From the NCBI GenBank assembly GCA_973895155.1, contig OZ316894.1, positions 20,336,001 through 20,400,000 of the forward strand: a stretch of 64,000 nt of DNA. Reading direction: 5' to 3'. Every line of letters begins with the position of its first letter. The first letter of the stretch is position 1. Below are positions 10,813-22,695 of the stretch, piece after piece. The translations under genes and the position numbers were made by a program. The notes under the pieces are model-generated. The model saw only the letters and a program-made list of their open reading frames with translations, ran no database searches and was not told the origin of the DNA. The DNA comes from Marsupella aquatica (lineage: Eukaryota; Marchantiophyta).

Positions 10813-13800
10813 ATGTGAAGATTGTGTTGGATAGATATTGACTGGCGGGGGTGTGCATTAATTGTGTGATGGACAGCAAACTTGAGCCACGGGAGATCCC
10901 TGTCTCCAATTGAAAAGCTTGGACTCTTAGTACCATAGTTGTAATGGATGTCGGTCTGACCTTTCACGGATGTTTTCAAAGATGTTTATACGCCTAAGAT
11001 GTAAATTCATGTGCTATGCAAGAGCTTATTTAAGATGGGTTTCAAAGTTACTTATGGCACAAAGCATCCGTGCCCCAACATCATCAGCAGTATGGGGCTC
11101 ACTGTTACGTTAGAGACTCAAACGTCTACATGTGTAAAATTTCAGGTTTGTTTGTTACATGGCACTGTTCTCAGCTGTAAGAAGTGTGTGAGTTCAAATT
11201 GTGTTCTGAATATGTGTACACATTATGAGTCATATACATGCAAATTCACAGAATTCAAACATTTCTTTTAGCCAATCCTTTGAAGATTGCTATCGTGTAA
11301 TATCTGAAACAAAACAATTTCATCCCATGGTTCAAAACGTCCAGAATTGCGAATCCAAAATCTTGTGCGCATCTCGTAGTTTAAAGATTAGAAAAATCCT
11401 CAATAGCATCTCTTCATTCCGTCAGTAATATCTGGAGAGCAACTGGCCAAAAAATCAGCCACTCCCTCATGAACAACAGCGAAAAGTCACATAGAGGGTG
11501 GACATAGCCAAGAGAGGACACCACTCGTCATCAAGCCCAACCTACATCTCGTGACAAGTCAGTTAAGCAATTTAAGTGAACAATGTGCTACTTCTAGGGA
11601 AGATGGTGCTGGTAAGTTCTTAGGTAAGTTGTCAACTCTCCCCGCCTGATTTGAATCTCTCGGCTTTTGAACGTCTAGAAGGGCACGTTCATGGAGACTT
11701 AAGCTTTGCTTGCTGAAATGGAAATGGTACCCTTGTTTGTCATGACAAAACCTGGAGATGGACTCCAGTTGAAAAAGAAATATACTTGGAGTGGGATTTC
11801 GGTCCCCCTTGAACATCTACTGTGAGCAACGTCTAAGCTTAGGCCATGGAACTCGCAAATTGCAATTCTTGTGCTCGAAGAATTTGCCGAGAATTTTGTT
11901 CATTCACACAATTGGAGCACACTGACAGTTTGTTTTAGGTTTCAAAGTCTGCTCAGCTTCGAGTGTCCCTTGCACAAGTCCAATGGATCTGGAAGGAAGA
12001 TTTCATCGCGATAGACTGGGAAGACACCACTATTGAAGACGATACGTTTCCAATGACAGCACTCAGTGAGTTTCCTGCATGATTACTGTTCCATGAACAA
12101 AACTGGACTATATACACTGATAGCAGAGGATGCTCAACAAGCATCAAGCATTTTCCTAGATCCTGCATTCCACTATATATTTTAGACTCGGCCTTCGTGT
12201 TTTGACTCTTGAAGTTCAGCAAACGAAATGCGCAAGACTAGGCCATACTTCCAAACACTAAATACACACTTCATCACTAAGCAGAACGATCCCAGGAAGC
12301 TTGACGTTGGTTTCAATTTATTCCAAACCATTAAATACGGGTTTTCCTGGTTCGTACTCATTATTTTGTGTTGTCCCACAAGAAGATATTTTCTTGGCTC
12401 TAACTGGACCCTTGAACTATTTTTAGTCACTCACTAATTGAGTCAGACAGAACATACACTAATACCTCAATTCAGCCAGTCAAAATAGCTTGTGTTCATC
12501 GAAGTGACTCTCTGCTTGCTCAAGCTTTGCGAATTATTGAGATGAGATCCATCTAATTATTTTATGGTGATGTGAATAATTAGTATGATGCAGTCAGCTT
12601 CATTCAATGCCAATCAAATGACCATTCAAGCCACTGTCCCCTAAATTCATGTAATCATGTTGGCCAGATTATCTCCAAGTGTGGACAACTAGAAAACTTC
12701 AAAATCCGTTCACTGTCATCATTGTTAAGAAACTTTGGGGGTATCTTTTGTTGTTGTAGATGTTATGCACCAAGGAAACGTGAAAATGTAGACAGTTTGT
12801 TGGTGACATCATTTTTCTATGCATGGTACGTGTTAATTGAGTAGCGTCAATCACGAAGTGGACTGTCCGAGTCCGGGCAGCAAGTTAAAGTCTCGCAATG
12901 TGAACTCCACGCTCAGCCACAGACGCCTGCCTATACAATTTACACTCGACCTGAGGCAGCGATTCTGCACAACCCATACATGCACTGGGACCTGGGAATC
13001 CAAAAGGCCCTGCGATTGGAAATGACGATTATATTGTCTGTCCCAGCCAAATGTTGAGTTGCAATCCTCACTTAGTATTCATAACAAGTAACAAACATTG
13101 CTAAATCCCAGTCAAGACAACAAATGGAATTTCGAAATGGTTTGGTTTTTAAATTGCCAATTCAAATCGCAGAGGAAGCACATAATTATGTGCGACGGGC
13201 TGTTGATATAAGTTATACAATTTGCTTGCTACTATGCCAAAGCCAGTCGGCAGGTTATGAATGAATCTCTTCAGAGCATGAGTGTGCATCATTTCCTCAC
13301 AGCTTTGTCCCCACATTGAATAGAAAAGAGAACTAGTGACTCTAAACCGATCTTCAGAGCTTGCAAAACTCCTATGGTACATGACTAGCAGTGCAGTTAA
13401 ATTACTTACAAATTTTTACAATTATTTAAGCCTTAGCTGTTCCAACTTCACCGTCTCTCTTGCCACAATTTTCTCAAACGCCCCCCTAATTTTGAGACCT
13501 ACGATGGTGTGGAACAATCCTGTTCCGTTGTTGCTACTGGGGAAGTCAGCGTGCTTCAACATCTGTTGGCTGATCTCTCCGTAGACCTTGGTCAAAATGT
13601 TCAAATGACTCTCCACATAAACAAGCTCATCCAGTTTGTCGAATTGACCGTCTATTCTGGAACTGAAACCTTTACAAATTGAAGGCATCTGGCATCAATA
13701 ACTAATGCAAAGACTGAATACAAATACTTAAATAATGCCCATTCATCAAGAAGACAGCAGAAGCACTGAGACCAGGGAGGGCCAACAGTTTAAATTTGCA

Positions 13801-13820
13801 AAAAATTGACCAACCAAAAT
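10813..13820. other. long intergenic stretch, no gene recognised
   Basis: About 3 kb without a supportable gene. A minus-strand frame at 13422-13688 (88 codons) and another at 13149-13382 have protein-like composition, but I could not connect them by splicing or recognise a family. Confidence 0.4.
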
Positions 13821-14316
13821 GTACCTTGTGGCAGTACTAGGTGTTGGGGCCCTAGGTGAACAGCATCCCGGCTATGAGCAGGTCAGCTTTCACCGTGAGT
13901 TAAATCTACATCAAGTTAATGCTATCCAGGATTAGCGATGAAAGGTGCGCTGCCCATCTCTTGTCCCGATGCAACCTGCCCGCCCAAACTAACGGACGAC
14001 GGTTTATGTTTTCCTAAGTCTAAACTAAGTAAACTAAAGTCAACTTTGACTAAGGAATAGTCAAGTAATCAAAACTAGAATAAGCTAAGTAAAAAGGTCT
14101 ACAAACTAAGTACTAACCTCATAGTATAATAAGAGGGGGGTCAACTACAAGTAAATGAAGGCGAGCTACATAACCAAGGGCTAACTTCCCTTTGGTCTTC
14201 TATCCCTTCAAATACTGTCGACGAAAAAGATCCTTGCGATAACGAATAAGTCGTGGCTCACTGGTCTTCCGGATGGGATGTCCATCCGGTCCGATCCAAA
14301 CAAAATAATCTGAAGG
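13821..14316. other. probable retroelement non-coding flank
   Basis: Sequence just downstream (on the minus strand) of the decayed retroelement ORF at 14317-15944. It contains a purine run 'AAGAGGGGGG' near 14131 that could be a polypurine tract. No long terminal repeat pair was demonstrated. Confidence 0.3.
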
Positions 14317-15944
14317 TCATGGAATGTCTGGGGTTGGAAGAGGAAAAGGTGCAATGACCTTTCTACAATGGTAAACCCAACTCCACAAGTCAGGAGTCTC
14401 AATCAATGGCAGTCTTAGCTTGTCGATAGGTAGCCATAGAATACCACAAGAAATTGGAACCGTGTCGTAGGTATGTGGAAAAGGAAAAGACTCACCACCA
14501 AACATAAGTGGAGGTAAGGGAGGTGCAAGAGGAATGCATGCGTCGATGAGTGACGTGATCATCCTATCAAACTCGGCGGGGAAGACATAAAGAGGCTCAA
14601 TATCGGTAACAGAAGAGACAATAGGAGACTGAGACATCAAAGGGGTAGGAGCTATAAAGGGTACACTGGGAGGCTCTACAGTCTCAGGCTCAGTCTCAGT
14701 CTCGGGAATAGGCTCAAGAATGGGTTCATTTCCTTCCCTGGTAGGAGAGGGAAATGAATCATCAGGGGGTGGTAGGGTGGTATCCTCGATGGGGAAGAAT
14801 GGAACTGGAGTGGATACTGGTGAAGGAGGTAAAGGCTCAAGGGTAGGGGATGGAGGGTACTTGGGTAAAGGGGGTGTAGGTGTGGATGGAAGGAGTGAAG
14901 GGTCAACAATAGGTATCTCCGGCTCATCCACATCCATAGGGTGGTTAAGCTATGGTGAAGGTGCATGAGGTGAAACATGAGGGGGTGGGGTGGAACGAGA
15001 CTCAGAAATCAAAGTACGAATACAATCAAGTAACTGCATGGGAGTACAACTCAAGATTCTAGTGGCCTCATCTACCAAATGCTGGTTGAAACCAGCCACA
15101 CTAGCTAGTCTCTCGACATCACCAACAAAATCAGTCCATGACGTGTAAGAAGTGGAAGCAACAAAAGAGGGAGAAGTTATCCCTGGTAAATCTGGTGCTA
15201 TCGTCTGCTCCACTAGAGGGGGTCTTGGTGAAGTCGTGGGCGATGGAGTCAACTCTCTCGCTAACTCTAGCTAAGGAAGCTCAAAGTGTCTCACTCTCCT
15301 CCTCCAATCGCTTAGCTCGATCCACTGGTAACACGCAGTCTCTCAAAAATTAAATGTGAGCCAAGTAGGGTGTCAAATAGGTATCACTAGTAGTAGTCAA
15401 GACAACCACTTGCTTGGCGATCGCCTCCGAAAGAGCTAGGGCCCAGTTGATCCTCCTCTTGCCGGTCCATGAAGCGATGATGGAGCTGGTCAAGTAAACC
15501 ATAGCCCGGGCCATAGCCCTGGTGGGTTTGGTCGGATGAAAGATAGGTACAAGGAATCGGAGTAAATGAGCTAACTCCCGATTCCTACACTGATCAATCT
15601 TCCAACCAGACCTCCGGTTCTTGGTACTTCTAAAGTAGGGGACAGTCAAGTCCTCCCCAACAAAAATCAATCTCTCTCCTTCCTGGCTCAACTGGTACAC
15701 CTCAGAAACAATGGCGGCGGTACAAACATCAGCTGAACCTCTAGTAGAACTCCAGAAAGTGCTAGGACGTGCTGTGCGCAGAAAATAAGCAATGAGGGAC
15801 CCCATGCACCATGTCCCATGGAATGAAAAGTAAAGAACTCAATCCCATCTCTACCAGGTTACTAAGAAGTCAAAAGTAAGCCTTAGGACCTGGAGGTAAG
15901 GTCACCCTAATGGTCTTACTAACTGGTAAGCTTTTGGTAGCCAT
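14317..15944 (-). pseudogene. decayed transposon-associated ORF, copy 1
   Basis: Read from 15944 (a plausible MATKSLP start) to 14317. The part at 15805-15350 has 'TVPYFR', 'LLRFLVPIFHPTKPTRA' and 'GKRRINWAL', matching in order 'LPYFK', 'FLLPLLYPKKPRRV' and 'GERKVNWAK' of the open ORF at 16999-18741. This resembles the region found in plant retroelement accessory ORFs ('putative plant transposon protein' type). Downstream are a short helical part and a long Pro-rich tail (14937-14317). Frameshifts lie near 15800 and between 15350 and 15252, and an in-frame TAG near 14947. Role in the element is unknown; not functional as it stands. Confidence 0.65.
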
Positions 15945-16159
15945 ATATAGCTTCCAAGAAATCAAAAAAATCTGAGAAAACAATTGAACTTAATACTCCT
16001 AAATGGCTGACCTTCGGAAATTGAGAATGGAGGTATAAGCTCTTGAAGTAGCTACGCTGCTTCTAGAGAAAGAATGAACAGAAAATGTCAAGGAGAAAAG
16101 TAGTACTGATCAGTTGAAATTTGAAACTCTGTGAGATAAGGATGTTCATGAAAGAAGGG

Positions 16160-16900
16160 TTAACTAACCATAAATTTTAGAATTTTTACGTTTAAGATCT
16201 CAAATAAGGCTGAAGAGGGACCTGAAGACTACTTTGAAGTGTTATGAGACTTTCAAGCCCATCTGAGGTCAACCCGGATTGATATTAGAGAAGGAGGATC
16301 GACCCGGAACTTTTTACTATAAGCCTTGAATGAGATATAAAGCTTATACCAAGACTCTACTCAACAACAGCTGTCCATTGCCAAAGTTTTTAAAACCATA
16401 AGTCAAACACAGGCACGACCACAGCAGAATCCGGATATAAGGAAGGAGAGTCGATCCGGCCTCTCATACCTCTCAAAGCCAAACTTAGTAGGTTTTGAGC
16501 TCCCGAGCGCATTAGGCTGTTTAAGCAGTAGAGTGAGGAGGCTCTACCCTTTTGGTAGAGGATCTTGGGTCCGGATTATAGGACCAATCTTGCATTGCAT
16601 GATGAGAGCCTGGATATGAGGGTACTGACTGATTCATTGTAAGGGGAATGCCTACTCCACCGCTGGAAGTGAAGGCAGGAAGTTTGAGATCCTGATCGTG
16701 GATACATCGGTTGTGAGAAGGGAGGCCAGGTCGACCCAGACATTACCATTGCAGGCCCGACTGAGTCCAGCGTTTCCCCATGTTAGATGACCCTACATTG
16801 TGGTTGACGAAATCTTGATGAAATTCTTCCGAAACGATTTTCAATTGATCAGAAACGCTGCGGCCAGCTTGACCCGGACATTTCTACCAGTGGTCGACAC
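16160..16900 (+). pseudogene. degraded gag-like retroelement fragment
   Basis: A plus-strand frame with scattered stops reads 'PEDYFEVL', then 'DFQAHLRSTRIDIREGGSTR' and 'STQQQLSIAKVFKTISQTQA', resembling the helical core of LTR-retroelement gag proteins in composition. No zinc knuckle, protease or polymerase motif was found. The block leads directly into the open ORF at 16999, so both probably come from one element. Confidence 0.35.
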
Positions 16901-16998
16901 CGAAGAGATTGAACATTCTGAAGCCGCATCATTGTAGAGCTCACCGTAGAGGAGGCAAAACATTTACCATAAATCAAGTTTCAGCTTCCAGAAATCCT

Positions 16999-18741
16999 AT
17001 GGAGCAAGGGGCGGATCCAGCCGGAATGTCCACTTCTCGCGTCTCTAAGGGGCATTCAACCTCAACATCACCTGCACCTACTCCAGTTAAAGCCCCTGTG
17101 AGACGATCAAAGAGAAAGGAGGTCCCCATTGCCATGAAAATTCTGAGACCAGCTATTCCGGACAGTGAAGCTGAGAAGGTCAAATTGAGGGAGTCTTTGC
17201 TCAGGATGGGCTGTGAGTCTCTGATGGAGCTACCCTGGAGTTATCAGAGCGAAGATATGATCAGAGAGATCCGATCCAAGGAGTGTCCGGCTGAGTTTAA
17301 GGATACCTCCAGAGGCCGACCTGAGCGATGGACTCAGATGATGATTGCAGGAGCTTTTGTATTGGAAGATGAAGGAGAAGGTCCAGTGGGGAGAGCTGTC
17401 AACCTAATCCTTCCTTACTTCAAAGGAGCCATCAACAATAAGGACGGGTTCAATGTTTCTAAGTGTTTGGATCCTGATCTGAGACAAGTCTTCAGCTTTC
17501 TGCTACCCTTGCTGTACCCTAAGAAGCCAAGAAGAGTTACTGTTGGAGTTGGCTCTACCATTGTTGCTGCTTACAAGGGAGAAAGAAAAGTCAACTGGGC
17601 TAAGCTTATCTTTGATTTAATAAGGAAGTTGGTACAGAACCTGTCCAACAAGAGTCCTACTCCCCTCTCCTGCTACCTAGCACATCTATATAGTTTTGAA
17701 GGAGTCTTGTTCAGAGAGGAGAAGAAATTACTATTGGCCAAGTTCAACTTCATAAAGTATGGAGAGACAGATCCAGATATCACTCAGGCCACCTCTGATG
17801 ACAGTGAGGATGAGGAACCAGTAGAGACAAATCCTCGAAAGACCCGGTCTGTTGCTCGGAACCTCGACCCAGACTTTGCCGACCCGGCCTTCGTCGACCC
17901 GGCTGAATTTCTGGATGCACCCGGCCATGCCTCCCTAGACACCCTAGCTGATATCCATATCATCTCCGACACATTCCAGAAGGTGAAGAGGAAGACCACT
18001 GTGATGGAGAAGGCCATCACTGACATTTCTCAGAAGTTAGGAGTAAAACCAGGGCAGATTCTTGAGAAGATCTCCACCATGAGTGATGCCACAGATAAGA
18101 GGAAGTTGGAGAAGGAGAATGAGTTCCTTAAGAAGAAGGTATCTGAACTCAAACAGCAGTTGGAAAGGAGTAAGAAGAAGAATGAGCTTGAGCATACTCT
18201 CCAACTCAGTATCACTCAATCTTTGGATCTGATTGAGCCTTTGACTAAGATTGCTTCTCTGGATCTTCTTAAGACCCAAATTTATGATGAGTATTTGGCC
18301 AAGAACACCACACCCATCCTTTTCTCCAAGATTAACCATTTAGTGGTAGATGTGAGTACCAAGGTGGATGATGCACTTACGGGTCTCTCAAAGACCTGTG
18401 AAGCCTTAAGGGAGATGAGTGACTTGACTATAGAGGAGCTATTAGCTGATACTGAGATTCCTGTCTTTACTACCAGATCTTTCTCTCCTAGTCCTCATGA
18501 AGGAGTCTATTCCACTGGCCCCTCATCACCCCTCAACCCTCCTGGTTTCCCCACTCTCAGTACACACTTCCACTCCCATTCTTACACTTATTCTCATGAC
18601 CCAAGTGCCCATCAGGAGAACATGAATATTGACCCGTCCATCCCTTTTACCACTGGCCAGCAGGGAGTTTTCCTTCGACCAGAACCCCTTGCCATGGCTA
18701 ACCCTGAGGAGGTTCCTTCCCAAAAGCTAGGACCAGAATAG
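16999..18741 (+). CDS. open transposon-associated ORF, copy 2 (580 aa)
   Basis: The only undamaged member of the three related ORFs here. The ATG at 16999 (MEQGADPAGMS) is the first in frame. Residues ~50-260 hold a globular domain with 'LPYFK', 'FLLPLLYPKKPRRV' and 'GERKVNWAK', then 'CYLAHLY'. An acidic stretch follows (DDSEDEEP), then a 'DPDFADPAFVDPAEF' repeat, a Lys/Glu-rich coiled coil (~residues 385-430), and a Ser/Pro/His tail. There are no polymerase, integrase or transposase motifs. Similar accessory ORFs sit near the coding region of plant Ty3-type elements; assignment to that group is inference. Its open frame implies younger age or recent mobility. A captured host gene is an alternative. 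Confidence 0.6.
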   Translation: MEQGADPAGMSTSRVSKGHSTSTSPAPTPVKAPVRRSKRKEVPIAMKILRPAIPDSEAEKVKLRESLLRMGCESLMELPWSYQSEDMIREIRSKECPAEFKDTSRGRPERWTQMMIAGAFVLEDEGEGPVGRAVNLILPYFKGAINNKDGFNVSKCLDPDLRQVFSFLLPLLYPKKPRRVTVGVGSTIVAAYKGERKVNWAKLIFDLIRKLVQNLSNKSPTPLSCYLAHLYSFEGVLFREEKKLLLAKFNFIKYGETDPDITQATSDDSEDEEPVETNPRKTRSVARNLDPDFADPAFVDPAEFLDAPGHASLDTLADIHIISDTFQKVKRKTTVMEKAITDISQKLGVKPGQILEKISTMSDATDKRKLEKENEFLKKKVSELKQQLERSKKKNELEHTLQLSITQSLDLIEPLTKIASLDLLKTQIYDEYLAKNTTPILFSKINHLVVDVSTKVDDALTGLSKTCEALREMSDLTIEELLADTEIPVFTTRSFSPSPHEGVYSTGPSSPLNPPGFPTLSTHFHSHSYTYSHDPSAHQENMNIDPSIPFTTGQQGVFLRPEPLAMANPEEVPSQKLGPE

Positions 18742-19929
18742 AGTTATATTTAGAGAGTTAGAGCCACATTAGTTTAGACTTAGAAATAGCTATATAGATT
18801 AGTATATGAGTAAGTAGACTCCAGTATTTTGTTGGTGTATCCATTGGAGACTCTACTCCATTTTTGACTAGAATAGTTCACTTTTATTTACATATTTCTT
18901 TAGACTTGGGTTTTGAAGAGGCATGTCTTTTCATAATCTCCACTTTTAGTACAAAAGGAGGAGAACCCAAAGTCAACCCCGGGAGAGAGAGATGCATTTG
19001 ATTTTCCCATTTTGATTTTGGAGAAATCTATGTCTTTTCTTCCCTTCTTTTTACCATGGTTAAGTAAAGAGAAGTTTCAAGATTAGCAACCCTTTGAGTA
19101 AGTTGTTGTGCAATATTCAATGAATACTAGCGTGTGCCTATGATGATATTGGAAGATCAGCAAGGTCTGTGACCAATTCATATAGAAGATTCACCAAAGA
19201 GAAATTGGAATTTACGTGAAACTCAAATAAGCAATCTTAAGGATAGTAGGAGAAGTAAACCAATTCGAGTATCCTAGTACCGTCTTAAGCAAGACCAGAA
19301 AAGTGTCACGGGTTGATTTACATTGTTGTCTTCTAAATTCAAGAGATGGAGAAGAGTTGCTATGAGAAATCAAAAAGCATATACAATGTTGATTTCCGAA
19401 TCTTAAATTAGGCCATAATCCTTATTGAAGGAGTGGTGATGGTCGGAATTCAATTTCCTTGCGCTTTGAAACCTCCTACTTACTCTATCTAGTTTCAATC
19501 TTTGTTAATTCTAGTTTTTATTATTGCACTGTGAATCCTAAGGATTACCCACTTGAGTTTGTGGTTAAACACTTATGTTAAGGAGATCATTAGAAATCTC
19601 TCCAACCTAAGAATGTTGGTGTAAACTTCTCAAATTGTGTTAATTCAGTCTTTTCAATCTTATCCACTCCTAACGGGAACAAAATCGAGTTATTAAGGAG
19701 TAAATAGTCATTTATCTCTTTATCACCTTGTTACAAACTCCATAGCTTTTCTGATTTAAAGAAATCAGAGAGCTTCTATGATTCAATACTCCTCAACGCC
19801 TTATCAATGGCAGTTCAAAATTGGGGTGAACGATCTCTAGGCAGATGCATTGCTATAGCAAGTGGAATGAGAACAAACGATGGTCTAACGAGTGAGTATC
19901 AAAGGTCAAAGCTCGCACCCTACTGTCGG
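18742..19929. other. retroelement downstream region, no gene
   Basis: Follows the open ORF. Contains a purine-rich 'AAAAGGAGGAGAACCC' near 18952 that could serve as a polypurine tract. No terminal direct repeats were identified by eye. Confidence 0.3.
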
Positions 19930-20235
19930 CCGCCATGGACGTCCTCGAAGAAAAATGAAGAAAAAGTGATCGGGCCGGCGCGGACGTCTCATTAGGTCAT
20001 GGCAGGGTGGACGTCCCGGACATCCCTACTTGGAGGCCGTCCAAGACGTCATCGGGTTTTCTATTCTGGCTGTCGTGGGAGGCTTGGGGCCGTCCTAGGG
20101 TGAAAAGGTGGACGTCCCGGACGGCTTTACACTGGGGTTGTCCAAGACGGCTGCCGTCCCGGACGTCCCTTACTCTAGGCCGTCCAAGCCGGCGCTTCAT
20201 TTTTGAAACTTTTTCAACTTCTTGCCGTCTTGACG
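19930..20235. repeat. GC-rich block with clustered GACGTC palindromes
   Basis: In AT-rich surroundings this block repeats 'GGACGTCCCGGAC', 'GCCGTCCAAGACG' and 'GGACGTC' many times. About six GACGTC palindromes occur in ~230 bp. Such motifs are common in untranslated and LTR parts of plant retroelements and contain the ACGT core bound by bZIP factors. Whether they act as regulatory sites here is not shown. Confidence 0.55.
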
Positions 20236-22695
20236 CCTAATATGTTTAAACCAGGGTGGCCTTGACGCCTCCCAATGGTAGGCTTACCCATTCAAGCTTA
20301 ACTAACTTAATTTTGCTTAAAGGGGCCTTATAAAGACTTAAAAAATTTAATTTTTTATAGTTTTTGATACTTTAACTCTCCTTTTGGAATAATCACCTAA
20401 TTACAGAGTGCCTAGTTTATGGTGCATTTTACCTTTGTACATTTGCGTTCTGCCTTTTTCTGTTGTTCATGGGCTTTGCACATTCGGTTGAGCCAACATG
20501 CATAGGAAGATTTTCAGAACCCCTAACTTGGGAAATTCTGATCTGCAGACCTTGCTGAAGCCCTCACGTCGATGCTATCATCCCATGGAACCGTTTGTCA
20601 GATTTCAAAATGGTGAGGGTAGAAAGGATCCCAAACTTGAAACCTCTTTCCATATTAGATCCGGCCTTACAACAGTCACCTTTGGAATACAAATGTTTTT
20701 GGTCCTTTTATGGGCGCCAAGAAGAAGACATGTAGACTCTAATTGTTCCTCCATTGCTAGGAACAAAACCAAAATTAGGTGTTGGCAACATACCCAAACT
20801 ACGGAAAATATCATTCAACAATCATGCAAAGTGTGGTTGTCAATGTCACTTCACTGTGCACAAGATGAGAGCCAATCCTGATGCGTGCAAAATCGCCTAC
20901 AAAAATAGGTAAGGACTCAGTGGGGGGGCTCAGTGAGGACTTTGCTGTAATTGAAACCAGAAATTGTTATGTTGCGGTATGCTAGTCTTCGTGTGCTCTA
21001 CTGAATTGGTATGTGCTGGTTTGTGTTTTGCCTGATTATGCATGTGAACTTAATTGGTTTGTAACGGTTGATGTACTACCTTATTATGCTAGCCTTTGCA
21101 TGTTATACTCTGACACTTTCATTGAATTGCTATGTAGTGATTTGTGTTCTGCCCTCTTATGCAAGCCCGGTTGTGACACTGGCATTGAATTAATGTTGAG
21201 GGGATATGTTCTGCCTATCTTTGTATTACATAAATAATTGCAACTAGAGAGCGTAAATGGGATCCACAATTGGGCCCACCGCTTGGGGACCAAAATGCAA
21301 TATTGTTGTGTGGTTGACCAGTGACTTTTGTCATGCACATACACATCATTACACAACATGCATCACTTGTCACACGTATCCAAGCCCGTATCCAAGCATA
21401 GTCACAATCCAATATCACAAATACAAGAGACTCGAATACAAATGAAACTCATATCCACACATGCCCAAAACCCACATGAATTGGGGGAAGGGAGGAGAGG
21501 TGAAAGTTGCATGCAAAAGCAAAATGCAATTCATCCTGAAAATGTGGGGTCGAGAAAGAGTGCAATTAGAAAACAAACCCATAGAGTGCATCACTGTTGC
21601 GCCCATAGCCCGGGCCTTAAATCCGAGTTATTTCCCTGGGGCGACCTCGACCACCAGTAGGGGTGAGGGTTCGGGCAAGGAGGTGTCTAGCGGGCCTGAT
21701 TAGACCTAAGTCGGGCTAAGTCGATATACTTACCAGTATAATACTTACGCAACTCGTACTGGTCATAGGTATATTTGTTTTCCACCGCTGGAATATTCCC
21801 ACAGTTAGTGACTTGGACTAACTCCCGGCTTGGGGCTTTCAAGCCATCGATGCGACAGAACCTTGTGACATGCAATGGGTGGCAATCCTACCATTAGTCC
21901 GCACCCGGTACGTCCCTTGAAATGGCGCTTTTTCTTGGACAAAGCATACACACAACACCAGTTACTCGCGGGTAGAATCAGAGGGAAAAGACTACATTTA
22001 CTCAGCGAAGAATCAGTTTACATAGTTGACTCGACTTCTAAGGGGGTCAGCAGGCCTAAGGCAGTCGATGCCCAGTCTCTACGAGGCCCCACCCCGCACT
22101 TGCCCAGCAAGCTCGACTCTGGCTCTCACTCCTTAGTGCACTCTGACCCTACTCAGGCCGGGACTCCTCGTACCTCACCTTTTCTTGCATTGAGATAACT
22201 AAGCCTTCTCCCCCTCCCACAACGGAAGGGGAAGCCTAAATACTACATTTGCGAAAAGGAACCGGAAGAAACTACCTCTCGGGGTAATGCCTACTGACTG
22301 ACTACCTTCTGACTAACCGGCCGCACTACCTCTGACCGTCAGTGGCGGGGGCGCTGACCAGGGTGGCAATAGCCAAGTCTATTGACCAAAATCCTAGTCC
22401 ATTGATGGACTCTATCCTATGTCGGCCGATCCTAACTGATTCTGTCCTAATTCTTCCTATTGCGCCGCTAATCGGCGCCTAATGACAGCCATTCTATCGT
22501 TAAGCCTAATAAAAAAGATGTTGCTGACTCAACTGCCCTACGCGGCGCCTGCTCAAACCCTTTGCTAACCACCCCTTACGTGCATGTTGTGGTCGGGCCA
22601 GGGTTTGTCCCCTTGTCGGGGCGAGATCTCAAGCCGCCTTGATCAGAGGTGGGCCCAGGTCTTGCCCACTGGAGGACTAGCAGGGTAATGCGATC
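20236..22695. other. retroelement-derived or intergenic, no gene recognised
   Basis: Includes several weak plus-strand frames (e.g. 20498-20881) without a recognisable domain. Base composition rises in GC from ~21.57 kb onward, matching the neighbouring decayed retroelement ORF. Confidence 0.35.

Noticed and set aside
13149-13688. Two minus-strand frames (88 and 77 codons) with protein-like composition
   Set aside because: No family recognised, no compatible splice sites joining them, and no flanking exons; not strong enough to call a gene.
14720-14968. Gly/Ser-rich plus-strand frame
   Set aside because: It is the complement of the Pro-rich tail of the retroelement ORF on the minus strand.
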